Source of the DNA: Punica granatum
Lineage: Eukaryota; Streptophyta; Magnoliopsida; Myrtales; Lythraceae
DNA: 64,000 nucleotides
Direction: 5' to 3'
Assembly: GCF_007655135.1 (NCBI RefSeq)
Contig: NC_045128.1
Coordinates: forward strand, 36,984,811 to 37,048,810
The notes below the pieces were generated by a model that was not told the DNA's origin, did not search any database, and was given only the letters and a program-made list of their open reading frames with translations. The position numbers were made by a program, and so were the translations under genes. Positions within the stretch are counted from its first letter, which is position 1; every line of letters starts with the position of its first letter. Of this stretch, positions 1 to 12,087 are shown one piece after another.

Positions 1-82
1 TGCTAAACTGAATGCGGCAATAACAAAACTGAACATCAAAGTTTCATTTTAACTGAAGAAGGAATAGAACAAGAAAACTTAC

Positions 83-2287
83 AGCTGTCCAAGATTGGAT
101 ATATCGAAATCAGGACCCAGCTCCCGAACAATATCGTTCGGTGGTTGACCACATTCTTGCATCTTCTGCATGAAGTCAACGATCTTGTTGAAGTTGTCAG
201 GCTCGTTCTCGTAGACTTCATTAAGATCTTTTATGAGTTCATATTGGTGGGCATACCGCTTGTACTCCTCTTCGCTCAAGGTCAATTTATGATCTTCCAA
301 CCATTTAGGGTATTTTTCTCCAATTTCCTTCATTGGTTCGTAAAGAATCTCTTTTGACAGCAGCTGCTGCATCATTGTTTCCACCATCGATTCCATGTCC
401 TAGAAAAACAGGGAAGAGGTTGAAAACCCGCTCAGAATTTTCTCTATATTTCTGAAGTATTGGGAACAAAAAATGAATGAAACCGATAACATCACATACA
501 AAGGCAAACTCAAGTGAACAACTAATGCGGAAAACTGCGCTGACATCAAACAGAGAGTGCAGAACATCTGTGCGTAATCTCATAAAGTAACATGAAAATT
601 TCTAAAAAGCATGAACAAGAACCATCTGATGCAAATATTATGCATAGGTAAGCGACATCTTGTACCAGCATCAGTGGCCCCACATTCTCCAAGACAAAGA
701 AGGTTTTGACTTTGCGAGTATTCCCAGACAGTGCGTGAAACTGCTGCTTAAGATGGTTATGAGGTAAAAGAGATGCTATTTTTCCAGAATAATCCTTGGA
801 CAAAGTCCTTGCACTTCTAGAGATAAGATTAACCAATGTCCATAGAGTGCATGTCCATTTGAACTCTAATGAGGTCACCAATGAAGTCTTAAGAAACAAC
901 TATATGGATGAGCCTGTAAATCTCAAAGAGCAGGAACAGAAAAGATGAACAGATGGACAACAAAATGCCAGGTGTCCAGAAAATTTGTCAGAACCCGATC
1001 ACCCATGTCATCATCAAAACCTGAGAAACAAACCAAAGTTCTTGCGCAATGTCTCTGAAAGGAGGGACTCGTCTATTCATACTTAAATTGATATGACCAA
1101 CATTTCAGGAAAACAGAATCCACTTTTCTAGTCGACATAATCCCAGCAGAGTTTGAGCGATGAATCACAAACGAAGGATGGAAGCAACCATCTGTTATCT
1201 AACAAATTCATAATGACAACCTTAGCGTGAAACGGGAAAAATCAAGCACTAGAAAACAATACCAACCGGTATTCAGTACCAGTATCAATGATAACAATGT
1301 TCTGTCAAATTTCAGTACCCATTCAAATTAGAAAAGCAAGAAATTTTACCTGTGACCCAGCTAGCTCCTCGAACTGCTTCACCCAATCCTCCATCATAGC
1401 GTTGCTACCCAAATCATCACCACCAGTGACCGATTCCAATCCCTTGACAGCCTCCCTAGTCTGTTGTCTGAGCTTATCTAGAGTTTCGGCAGCATGGGCT
1501 ATGTCCTTTGGAGCCTTTTGTTTCCCCTTCTGCTTTTTATTTCTTAGATCAGGCAATCCCATGCCCAGACCTTGGATGCCCGATGGTAATGATGCATCAT
1601 CCTGGTTGGTCTCAGCACCATTCCCACCCCTGCATTCATATATCAGGTTAAAAAACCATTAATCATAGGTGAACCATCACCATCAAGCTAAAATTATTTT
1701 TACTAGGCAAGAGAGATATCTAGCAGAGTCTCAACTTTCTTAACTCGTCATCTATCTTCAGTTCATTCATGCCCCTGATGTTCAGCATAAAAATCTCAAA
1801 TTTGCGAGTTGTTTATTGAACAACGAGACTACAGAGTTCATGCGAACGATTAATCTCAGCCACACGCCCATTAAGACTGAAATCTTAGGTTCCATCCGCG
1901 CACACACTTCCTCTATTCAGCACTCCAACCGCTCCTACAGCATCCTACTTTTCCATTATGACATCTCAAAAGCTAATCACACCACCATAATTCCGGAGCT
2001 TTAAGCTCAGATAGAGCACACAGCAATCATCAAGATTGTTCATTTCGCATCCATACACAGTACTTTCGCATTTGGTCCCTAAATTAAGGTCAGCGTCAAT
2101 TTCAGGAGATTACTATACCTGGAAGAAGAGAGGTTGAGGCTCTGGAAATCATCCAAAGCACCTGAAGTGATTCAAACACGAGCAGACCCGTCTCAGAAAA
2201 AAGCAAGTTGCGAGCAAAGAACCCAACAAACTCATGATACTCACTGTCGAGAAGTGCGTCCAAATCATCTGCGTGGTGTTCCGCCAT
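83..2287 (-). CDS. PEX19: Peroxisome biogenesis protein 19 (3' end outside the window)
   Basis: Cytosolic chaperone and import receptor for peroxisomal membrane proteins; it works with PEX3. Four exons are visible on the minus strand: 2287-2245, 2161-2119, 1629-1350 and 399-83. Phases join exactly: exon 1 ([14 protein letters not shown]) runs into [15 protein letters not shown], then GGNGAETNQ. Family landmarks are the acidic N-terminus, the [16 protein letters not shown] stretch, [17 protein letters not shown], and the C-terminal helical domain with [19 protein letters not shown] and YPKWLEDH. Exon 4 closes on a good donor (GTAAGT at 82-77) two bases into a codon. The apparent stop after NLGQL is therefore intronic, and the last exon, which in plant PEX19 ends in a CaaX farnesylation box, lies beyond position 1. 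The start is the only ATG giving the conserved acidic N-terminus. Identification comes from remembered similarity to Arabidopsis PEX19 and is firm. Confidence 0.95.
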
Positions 2288-2746
2288 GGAAGAAGAAGAA
2301 TTACTAATCTCCTTTACTGCCTATTATCCAATTACCCAATTTCGGATTGATACGTGACGACCTCTCCAGCCGGGAAGGGTTAAAGCGATTAGAGGAGAGA
2401 ACTGCGAGAAGAGCCGCAATATCTTCCGAGGGGCACAGATATTATTGGAGCGGTGAAACCGACGACGACGGCGACGGCGACGACAACGATCATGTCTGGT
2501 ACACGGGACCGTGGGGGGATTTGATCCAACGGCGGGGATCATTTCTGGCAGTGTAAGGATAGAATATCCGCTATCTAACGGTCCAGATCCTTCACCGCGT
2601 GAACATTTTTTATTGGTAAGAACTTTATTTTTGTTAAGTATTTGCGCCATTTCCCATCCATTTTACTGATTTAACGCGATAAATGGTATTATGCCACTTC
2701 AACTTAAATTTAAAACAATTAAAAGAAAAAAGTGAAAAAGGCATTA

Positions 2747-3055
2747 ATCGGAGAAAGGGTGAGCTACTGTCCCCCAATTGGAGTCGTTGGTAACTCTAGA
2801 GGACACCGATGAACCTAATTAGGGGAGTGGTGGACGGACGGAATCGAGATAATCCTCAAATTGAGGGGTTCTCTCTATTTCGATTGGTGGAGCCTCGATC
2901 CCAGCCACTATCCTTGGGGATTCTCTCGATTTTGGCGAGTGGGGCTTCAATTCCGATCAACACTCCTTGATTGGGGTAGCCGATGTCTTCCGAGATCACC
3001 AATAACCCCAATCAGGGTTACGGTGACTACCATGGGCCCTCACCCTTTCTCCGAT
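2747..3055. mobile_element. Short element bounded by a perfect 17-bp inverted repeat
   Basis: ATCGGAGAAAGGGTGAG at 2747-2763 is repeated exactly in inverted orientation at 3039-3055, enclosing a non-coding core of about 275 bp. The size and termini fit a small non-autonomous DNA transposon. The flanks (GCATTA on the left, AAAGCATTT on the right) do not give a clean target-site duplication, so the family is not assigned. Confidence 0.45.
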
Positions 3056-4692
3056 CAAAGCATTTCTCTCTTTTTTTTCCTTAAAATTTTATTATTATTT
3101 TTGCTAACATAGCGTGACACCACTTGTCACGTAATCACTATTTTTCGCTACATTAGCAAAACTGATGGAAAGTGATACAGATACTTAACTTGGCAAAAAA
3201 ATCAAAAATTTTATTTTTCTATCAAAAATAATGTTCGTGCAAAAATTAAAAAATGGGTAAAGTTCATCCACCCTTTTTTTTTTCCCTTTTTCTCAAATAC
3301 TAATGAGATCATTCAGGCGATAGGAAAACGGATGATCCTTCACTCCCTTTCATTTCATGGTACAAATTTTGTAAACACGCATGTCATGCTATCCTGAGCT
3401 CAAGTTGGAATGAACGACTTTTGATCGGAGCTCATAAACTTATCTTTGAGTTAATTCTGAGATGCGATTCGATAACACTAGATTATATACTAGACTTTAT
3501 TAAGTTCACATGAGTCATTGTGTGCATCGATCATGTCAAACTTATTGTGCTGGATCGAAGTGTGGATTGGATGTCCCCATGGAACTGGTTTATGTACCTT
3601 AGGGTCGGGACTGGAGATCAAAGTTCATGTGGTATTCATATTCCACTAGAGTTGCGGTGTCCTCTCCTCCTTCAAGCAAATGGGGCAATGGATTAGAGGA
3701 CTACTAATGGCAACTCGAGACTCTAAACCAAGATAATCTCAGCTTGGAGCTCGATCCACCCTCGGCAACTTCAATTATCGCCGAGAGGCATAACTGCAAG
3801 ACATACAAGGAACCATGGAGGCATCTCCGACTGGATCCAGTTCACCGCACCGGCGAGACACAGTCTTCTCCATTTCACTTCGAAGTTGTTAGAATCACTT
3901 GAAATAGCATTACGTGAGTAATGCCATATGGAACCGCGCGCTCTTGTCTTTTCAGCCTTTGATTTTGTAGCTCTGGGACCTATGCTAGAAGAATCGGATG
4001 CTCCTTAAAAGGTAGTAGCTTTTAACAAAAGCTAACATGGACCAGCAAAGTTCACCAATGTATGCCAAGCTAATCAGAAGAACAATTCAGCCGGATTCGT
4101 ATCGTCGGAATATTAATTAATATCCTGACCCTCTAGGTAGCTTTTTGCAATTCGTCGAGCTCGGGCCATAGTCGAGATTTTCGCTCGTTCACTATACTTC
4201 TTCAGATGGAGTATGTATAAGGGGGTTGAAGTGGCTTGCAGCTCGGAGCATGAATTCGCTAATCTGAGGTCATAAGCAGCCTTGGCCAGCGCGACCCGGC
4301 TGGGTCCATTGCCAATGATTATTTTTCCTACATGCCAGCAAATGCGATGGGACGGTCGAATCAAGCACGTGTATGGTCTTCTTCTTTTCTCTGTACGAGT
4401 TCATTTTTCCATACATATAATCAATACATGAAAATTTCATGATTGAAACAAATGATATAGATCTAACTTTTTTTTCCTTCTACGTATTTTCGGGTGGCCT
4501 CTTCACTCATCTGAATCATCAGGTCAACGCGGGCGCCTATTCGATACTGATCTGATGATTCAGAGGGATCAGGGTGGTCGGGATTTTCCCTACATTCAAG
4601 TTAGATGAACTGGCACTGCTGACTGAACTGAAGAGTCCGAATCCAAAGTCCAGCCCATTAATACAAAAAGAAGAGAATCTCAGAGATTCCCT

Positions 4693-4724
4693 CCCCCCCC
4701 CCCCCCCCCTCTCTCTCTCTCTCT
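4693..4724 (+). repeat. C17 homopolymer followed by a (TC)n microsatellite
   Basis: Seventeen C residues at 4693-4709 run directly into TC repeats up to 4724, about 90 bp upstream of the FEY start codon, probably in its 5' UTR. CT-rich leaders are common in plant genes. The long C run is a likely place for assembly length error. Confidence 0.85.
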
Positions 4725-4815
4725 GCCTTTGTCTCCTTCCATACAAAACCAGAAAAGGCGACCAATTCGACGACGGATCTCGCGGCTTCTCCAGCTCAGA
4801 GAGAGGGGAAGAGAA

Positions 4816-7800
4816 ATGGACGGAGGGTCCTCGTCGTCGTCGGGGACGTGGAGTTCGCCGGACGATGATGAGCCCAAGCAGAGACCGGGAGACTCGGACC
4901 CCGGGAGGAAGAGTAAGAAGAAGACCGGGCTCGGGTGGATCGAGTGGCTCCGGGGATGGTGGTCCGTGATTCACGAGTGCCTGTTCCAGAGAATCCTGGC
5001 GAGCCACCTCCAGAACCCGCTCCCTCTGCCTCCCGTCAACGAGCTCACCTGCATTGTCACCGGATCCACCAGCGGCATCGGCCTCCAAATTGCCCGGTAC
5101 TACTCTCTTCTCCTTGCCCTAGGCTCAGCCATTTCGCTTTGCACTCTCCTTCGTTTGCTTCTGCTGCCGATGTTAGTATTTCAAGCGTTGGCTTTGTTTC
5201 CATTTCTGCTCGAAGCACATGGTTTTACTGCTGATATTGTTGTCGGGTTAGATTTGTTACACCATTTATGGAATGCTCTGTGATTCTTTGGCGACGTTAT
5301 GAAGCCATTAATGAAAGCACGATAGCTCCAGCATCAAAACCAGTAAGCTCATAGATTGCGAACAAGATTGACGGCAATGCTGTAGAATTACCACGCACTA
5401 TGAAATCATTATAAATCATGAAACCGTAATAAAAATCTCAAAACTTTAGGCTACTGCATGATATCATTAGTATCTAGCTGTCATATTCTGATTTATATTG
5501 CACTAGTTTGACTGAATCTTTGTTACAGAGCAAAGTTGTTTAGATGAGGATGCAGTAAGCTTCTTCCTTTGAAAGAAAGTGTGTGATTGCAGTTATCTTC
5601 CACTTTGTCTTGATAATAATGTCGGTGAATTATTATTCAGACAGTTGGCAGAAGCAGGGGCTCATGTTGTCATGGCAGTGAGGAAGCCCAAGGCGGCTCA
5701 GGATCTGATCCAGAAGTGGCAGAATGAGTGGTCCGGCATGGGTCTCCCTCTCAATATTGAGGTAATTGAAAAGAGCTGATTGATCGGAATTTTACCACTG
5801 TTGGTTGCTCTGATACTTGTCCTGCTCATCTAAATTTTTTTGACAGACACAACTACCTGTGCTTATCCTTGTTTGTAACGGTACTTCCTTACCATGCGGA
5901 AGAAAGTCTCTTCTCTATGGAATAGTATTAAATTAGAGGCCATAATTCCACTTCACCGTGTTTTGGTTTATGATTTTCACGAAACTTATTACTTTCTTGG
6001 TAGCTATTGTGGCATGTGTTCTCTTTAGGTGGCTCGACTTCTTTTGCGAAACAAGCATAAGAAAGCATATGTTTTCGTGGGAATGCAGTTTTCTTAAGAT
6101 TGAGTTCCCAGGCTTAGATGCCATGCGGTACTAATTCTGACCTTTGGCATCTGTAGGTGATGGAACTTGATCTTCTTTCCTTGGATTCTGTGGCTAGATT
6201 TGCTGAAGCATGGAATGCTCGAATGGGGCCTTTGCATGTCCTCATTAATAATGCAGGGATTTTTTCTATTGGAGGTTGGTCTTCTGAAGTGTCTATTGTG
6301 CTTGTTTTTATGCTTAAATCTCTAAACCTACAGTTTCTACAGAATTCAGTAATGATTTCAATATATGCTTTGATGTGTTATTACATTTTTAGTGAAAGGT
6401 CTTGTTTACTTCTAACCACTTTTTGTAAAGGAAACTATCTGTTTTAATATCATAACAGGAGTCTTAAATCACGGTGTATGGTTAGCCTACCATTCAGCTT
6501 CACATCTTCTTGGCAATTTCAAAACATGGGTAATAGTGCTTTAATAGTTTTCTGATGAGTGTGTCAATAAGAGAAGAGCCTTGCTTTTCACTTTTGAGTC
6601 CCTGTTCTTATTCTTCTTCTTACTTGGATTTCTTTTTGTTGTTTTCGTCTGGTGCTTATTTGGCCACCATCTGTTATACTCATTGGGGGAAGTCGTCCTA
6701 TTCAGAGACCGGATATTGTCAATTGATTTATGATTCCTTCTTTGCTTGGTTCAGAACCACAAAAGTTTTCAAAAGATGGCTATGAAGAGCACATGCAAGT
6801 GAATCATCTTGCTCCAGCCCTTCTGGCGATATTGCTTTTGCCATCTCTAATCCGGGGCTCTCCCAGCAGAATTGTTAATGTAAATTCTGTGGTAAGTGCT
6901 ATGCTATCGAGAAGTTCGATTCACGTCGTTTTTCGTTACTAAACTCGTGATTTCTTTTGGGCTCTTCTGAGGACCATTGGAATTGGCTCCATTGCCAAAG
7001 TTATGTCTATAGCACCTGCATGCACTTATCTGGTGATATTTTTTTTGGTTTTAAGGTGTTCTAAGATCCAGAGTCCTGTTAAGGATGCTTAAGTTTATGA
7101 ACATCAATTCATTCATATAAATTCCTAAAGCTGTGAATGGGCGCTCAATTTTTATGGACAACTATCTTTGATTTTGCTGTGGTAGAGTTGTAATTGACTT
7201 AATAATTGATAGAATCTTGCTCATAATAATTGATTTTTTTTTACTTAGATGCATTACGTTGGCTTTGTTGATGATGAAGACATGAATGTTGTATCTGGGA
7301 GAAGAAAATATTCAAGTCTAGTGGGTTACACCAGTAGCAAGTTGGCACAGGTAAGTCAAACAGAATGATTGAACTGAAAATTTTCTACTCATAGAGACGA
7401 GTAAAACGTAATGATTCACCTTTTAATTGATCAGAATGTTTTGACTGGCATGCTATTGAAATTTGCCTACAAAAGGAAGGTCAAAAGAGGGAGTGTTCGG
7501 CTTTTGCAATTTGGAAGACTGCTATTTTCTCTTGTTTTGAACATCTCTTTGAATCTTCTGGTTCAGGAATTCGTCTTCAAGAAGCAGTCTATTAATTACA
7601 CAAAATCATGGGATATTATTGATGTTCTCTTTCTTCTTTTAATATCAATGAAATAACAAAAAGGGTAAATTATTCTATCATTTTACTTATATCATGAGTT
7701 ATAGTATACGCATTACAGTTAGAAAAGAAATTTATATTTCTAGAATAAAGTCGACCAATTCTTTATTCTAATAAATTACGACCAGCTTTTCATCATCTCT

Positions 7801-9031
7801 GAAATTGTTATATATTCTTGTTTTCCACTATTCAAATCCACATTTTAATTCAAAAAAGAATGAGTAAGACCAATTGAATCATGACTGGAATTATACCGTA
7901 GTTGTTTTAAATTTTGAGCAATGAACCTTCCAAAAGTGACAAAATGAAGAGCTTCTCTCCTTTCCTCCAGGTCATGTTCAGCAGTGTCCTGCATAAGAGG
8001 TTGCCTGCTGAGGCTGGCATTAGCGTGTTATGCGTATCTCCTGGAGTAGTGCACACTAATGTTGTAAGTCAATCAATTTGTCCCATTTTTCACGTGTATT
8101 CAGATCTAGATTTGGATTAATGGTCCAGTCCATGATTTCTGACTCTTGTTTATATAAACTAACCTACGTGCTTGATAGTTTAATTTCAAGACAATTATGT
8201 TCATGTTTTTGTGGACAATCTGATGCAGGCAAGGGATCTTCCCAGAATTGTTCAGGCTGCTTATCATTTAATACCCTACTTTATCTTCAGCCCTGAAGAA
8301 GGTTAGTTTTGTGAGGAGCAGTTTGTTTACTTATGAAAGTTGCAGGTTCCTTTTAGGATAGCCATCTTTTGGATATTTACAAAGAAAAAATTATCATTAA
8401 AAAAGAATCATCGCCTGGATAAAAATGTTAATGCATTGTAGCTTTATGCACCTTCTCTCAGTCAATTTTGTCAGGTCATCCCCGTAATGCCCCGTCAAAA
8501 AGCTGGATAGAGTTTAACTTGAATTTTGACAAAAGTGAGAACTGTATATCGGCAATTTTAAACGGTATATTTATCTGCTTCCAAAGGGAACATCTCCCAT
8601 CTGGACACAACTGGAGATGGCTCTTAGGAGAAACTTGGACAAAAAGGTTAAAAATTATCGGATTATCACATTTGATACATAACTGAGGGATGTTCTGCTG
8701 AAAGAGAAGTCTTGGATGTGAGAGCTTCGTGCTAGTTTTTATTTACGTGCCTTGTCCATTTCATCATGCAGGTGCCAGAAGTTCACTCTTTGCGGCGACA
8801 GATCCTCTGGTCCCAGAATACTGTGAATTGCTAAAATCAGATGATTGGCCCGTCTGCGCTTTCATATCTCAAGAGTGCCGCCCAGCAAACCCTTCTGAAG
8901 AAGCACACAACCTCGAAACCTCTTACAGAGTATGGGAAACGACTCTGGAAATGGTCGGCCTTCCTTCTGATTGTGTAGAAAAGCTTATCGAAGGACAGGA
9001 TGTTAACTGCCGATATGGAGGAGCTCATTAG
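4816..9031 (+). CDS. FEY: FEY-like short-chain dehydrogenase/reductase
   Basis: Putative NAD(P)-dependent oxidoreductase of the SDR superfamily, matching Arabidopsis FEY (FOREVER YOUNG), which is needed for normal shoot-apex and leaf development; its substrate is unknown. Eight exons: 4816-5096, 5641-5761, 6157-6274, 6755-6891, 7249-7350, 7971-8063, 8229-8301 and 8772-9031, totalling 1185 nt and 394 aa. Seen in the protein: a basic Ser-rich N-terminus, the cofactor-binding TGSTSGIG, LINNAGIF (the NNAG motif), and YTSSK carrying the catalytic Tyr-x3-Lys, followed by VSPGVVHTNV. The C-terminus ends RYGGAH. The start at 4816 (MDGGSSSS) is the first ATG after which the frame stays consistent with the family; an upstream in-frame ATG at 4729 would add 29 unlikely basic residues. 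All introns obey GT-AG. A partial copy of the last exon lies at about 11950. Confidence 0.93.
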
Positions 9032-9377
9032 TGGTCATCATCTCCTTTTACAATGGAAATGTATACATTTTAGTCTACTAGGTTCGGGTACTTTTCTATT
9101 TTCGTCCACTAACTTTTTTTTTTTTTTTTTTTCTTCTATTTGCATCCAGTACCTTTCGCTGCTTTTATATATTAGTTCTTCAGTTACTCTTTTTTTTTTT
9201 TTCTGTTAAACGCACGTATTTGTAATATTATAATGATTTATATAAGTGAAAGTTGAACTGGCTGGATCAAATTCTCAATCTCTTCTTCATCACTTAATTG
9301 CTTCTTCTCATTGTCTTCTCTGCATCTTTTATCACTCTTGATTTGTCATTGAGAGGACTTGGGGCCAGATATGGTCT

Positions 9378-9618
9378 GTTTGGATTCACAATTAAAATCA
9401 TTTTGATTTTAACTTTAACTCAACACACTACACAACAAAAATACATATTTCCCAAGTCAAAAATTTTAACTTTAACTTTAACTCAACACACTACACAACA
9501 AAAACACACGTTTCCCAAGTCAAATTTATAATTCTAATTCATTTGTCATTTTTCACAATCAAAATCAGAGTTAAAGCCAATCAAAATCAAATTTATTTTA
9601 ACTTTGAATCTAAACGCA
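9378..9618. mobile_element. MITE-like element of the GTTTGGATT-end type
   Basis: The left end, starting GTTTGGATTCACAATTAAAA, and the right end, finishing TTTGAATCTAAACGCACC, are imperfect inverted copies. The interior contains two copies of a TTTAACTTTAACTCAACACA-type unit with CTACACAACAAAAA. A clear relative with the same internal unit lies at 16640-16831. There is no coding capacity, so it is a non-autonomous DNA element by inference. Confidence 0.55.
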
Positions 9619-9778
9619 CCGTTACAAGGTTTCCTAAGACGAATTTGGGATCAACTCTGCACTGTAAATAAAGGATTCTAATATAGGTCTTAGGACAATG
9701 GCTTCCTGAATTAATGTTAACGGCAGCAGATTGCATGGAGATAGATGTGGTGGAGAAGAGGGGGTCCGAGGTGGGGGG

Positions 9779-9804
<26 letters not shown>
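9779..9804. repeat. (GA)n microsatellite
   Basis: About 13 uninterrupted GA units follow a G-rich tract. Confidence 0.9.
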
Positions 9805-9810
<6 letters not shown>

Positions 9811-10159
9811 TAGGTTGCCGGAATGTCATCGTCGATGGCGTACTGGTCCCCAGGTTCTACGGCTAAACCAATCTCTCCCCTTTTGTAAAGGATAATTATT
9901 GAATAAAGTTCCAATGTAGTTTCTTTTCTTTATGGATTAAGCAAGAAAAAGGGAAATCACCATAGATGACTTATTTGACCTTAAAAAAGATGAGATTTTT
10001 GGGTAATTTTCAGCTCCTGCCGTGCAGTTTTGTTCCAAGTTCTGCCAATATTTTTCCACTTTCTCAGTCCAGACATCTTGCAAAAAATAACATTTGCTTA
10101 TTGCAAACTAGAAAGTATTGAACTGGTTTGAACCTTGATGATCGCAAAGCCTTTCAAAT

Positions 10160-10770
10160 AGGGGTGTGCGCGGGACTGTTTGATATACGGTTTTTAGCTT
10201 GAACCATAACCGTCCCGAATTTTCGGGACAAGAATTTTGCGAACCATAACCGTAACTCTAACCAAATTAGAAGAATAAAACCGTCCTAAAAAATAATTGA
10301 TTTTACGGTTTGGTTAACCGAATCGAACCGATATTGAAAAAAAAAACCTATTTTAAAAAAATCTAAAATTATGATTTTGTTAAATTTCATTCATCCACGT
10401 ATCGCAAACACTGAAAAAAGTCAGTTAAACAACATTCATCCATATATCTAAAGAGAGAGTTTAAAAAGAGTCAATCTGAAACTAGAATTAGGAATATTAT
10501 TCTCTTTACTTTATGTTTTGACCTTCTATTAAATTAAAATTTTCAAATTTCATATATAATATACATAATAATGTTATATATATATATATATATATTCGGG
10601 ACGGAACAGTTAACAACAGTTTTCTAATTGTGAAAATCGTAATCGTCCCATAACCGATTTTCGTTTTGAAATCCCAAACCAAATATTTTTCGAAACCGAT
10701 TAATTCAGTTTTCTTTTTCCTTCCGGTTCGGAATGGAACGGGTTTGTAAGACAGTTCGATTATTGGGATT
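10160..10770. repeat. Dispersed repeat starting GGGGTGTGCGCGGG
   Basis: The segment opens with GGGGTGTGCGCGGGAC and is full of ACCATAACCGTCCC and GGTTCGG-type words in both orientations. This composition is familiar from non-autonomous repeats in many plant genomes. It contains a (TA)n run at about 10575-10595 and no coding potential. Boundaries are approximate and no clean terminal repeat was found. Confidence 0.4.
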
Positions 10771-10984
10771 TTTCCCCAGCTTAATTTTCTGGGGACAAAG
10801 TATAATTTCCGAGTTGGTTTGCTCTTATTAGAGACAATTTTTTTTTTTGCCCACTATTAGAGACAAAATTTGACATGTGGCCGTTTTCAATGTAGTGGAC
10901 CCCACAAGGTTAATATAACTCACGGAAAATGTTACGGAACAGAAAAATAGTTAACCATAGCCGATCAAAACTACACTTTTCCCT

Positions 10985-11692
10985 CTTTTAAAATGCTGAA
11001 CACAGTGATCGTATAAAGGATTAGTATGGGGGTGATATTAGTCTGCAGCTTCATTATGCTATTCAACCATGAAGTCATATAGCTAGAGGAACAAATGCTT
11101 GGCGGGTTTAGGGCTGAGGAGGTAATTGTCTGCATTAACGCATCGATGTCATCGCTTATACTCATATAACGCGAAGCAATCAAACTGAGTGTAAAAGGAG
11201 TCAGTTCTCAAAACAATACCCAAACCTTAGCCGGTGTGTCCCTGTAATCTGCAGTCTCGTCTTTGTATTATGACTTGTAGGATTGCTTTCATGGGCTTAC
11301 ACAACAACTGTACCTGTAAAGTTCATATGGTGAATGTTTCTATCTTATCGAATGTTTTACTTCTTCAGGTCGAAAAATGTCTGTTGCTTCTATTATGACT
11401 CTGTTGCGGTTCGATCAAATGATTCGAGAATTGGCTTGCACATTGTTCAAATGGTTGAACTGTGTTTTATGCTTGTTCTCCATTAACACCTTTCTTTCAT
11501 ATGGGCAATTAGTTGGAGGCATAAACCAAATCCGATGTGATGGACATAATCGAGCACAATAACAGGAGGATGTACAAGTTTATGTCTGCATGTTCCATAT
11601 ATGTGATCCGTCATTAGACTTCGAACGTCTTTGTAGTTTCCCTGAAATAACATAGAACAGTATGTGATGGACATCCTGGATTCAATATGACC
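10985..11692. repeat. Left copy of a diverged tandem duplication (FEY downstream DNA)
   Basis: This stretch matches about 12077-12731 along most of its length with indels. Shared landmarks include CTTTTAAAATGC, ATTCAACCATGAAGTCATAT, GGAGGTAATTGTCTGCATTA, GCTTGCACATTGTT, ATGGTTGAACT and CTGGATTCAATATGAC. In the right copy the homology continues leftwards into a piece of the FEY last exon. The left copy is separated from FEY by about 1.9 kb of repeat-rich DNA. Confidence 0.7.
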
Positions 11693-11949
11693 TGTGTAGC
11701 TGCGATGACTGAGGTTGTGGTCCTGATTGTGCTCACGGCGAGGCTCTTTTTACTCTACGCCTTCTTCCTATTGGCAATGAGCCGTGTCCTGCACTACTAC
11801 ATTGACAAAATGGGAGATGATCAGAAGGCTCCAAACCCATTGCCAGTAGTATGATACATAAATATGTATCCACAGACATACCTATATAAAAAAGTGAATC
11901 CGTATAGAAAATTGTCAATAGTAAATATCATTGATGATGGAAAAAGTGA

Positions 11950-12087
11950 ATCTCGAAACCTCTTGCAGAGTATGGGAAAAGACTCTGGAAATGGTCGGCC
12001 TTCCTTCTGATTGTGTAGAAAGGCTTATCGAAGGACAGGAAGTTAACTGCCGATACGGAGGAGCACATTGGTGGTCATCTTCTTTTA
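11950..12087 (+). pseudogene. FEY last-exon fragment (duplicate)
   Basis: This segment is nearly identical (by eye about 95%) to FEY positions 8910-9049. It encodes the C-terminal part from LETSCRVWEKTLEMVG to CRYGGAH, with a few substitutions. The FEY stop TAG has become TGG, so the frame reads on. No upstream FEY exons, SDR catalytic residues or plausible start are present, so this is a relic of a segmental duplication rather than a gene. The homology continues without a break into 3'-flanking DNA. Confidence 0.85.

Larger units (their letters stand above)
2288..4815. other. Intergenic region between divergent PEX19 and FEY
   Basis: No gene is supported here. The left part is the PEX19 promoter and 5' UTR, with a GAC-rich stretch near 2460-2490. 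An inverted-repeat element occupies 2747-3055 (listed separately). From 3100 to 4500 the sequence is AT-rich or of middling composition. Short open frames such as the one on the minus strand at 4113-4364 lack recognisable motifs. The FEY 5' UTR begins somewhere after about 4500. Confidence 0.6.
9032..11949. other. Repeat-rich DNA downstream of FEY
   Basis: No gene is supported. The sequence holds the FEY 3' UTR, T-rich runs, a MITE-like element (9378-9618), a GA microsatellite, a dispersed repeat at about 10160-10770 beginning GGGGTGTGCGCGGGAC, a TA microsatellite, and the left half of a tandem duplication (about 10985-11692). Short open frames on both strands show no motifs. Confidence 0.6.

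Noticed and set aside
4113..4364. 83-codon minus-strand frame upstream of FEY
   Set aside because: No recognisable motif, no codon-use signal by eye, and no splice partner found.
4537..5088. 183-codon antisense frame over FEY exon 1
   Set aside because: It overlaps a well-supported exon and is low-complexity arginine/proline.
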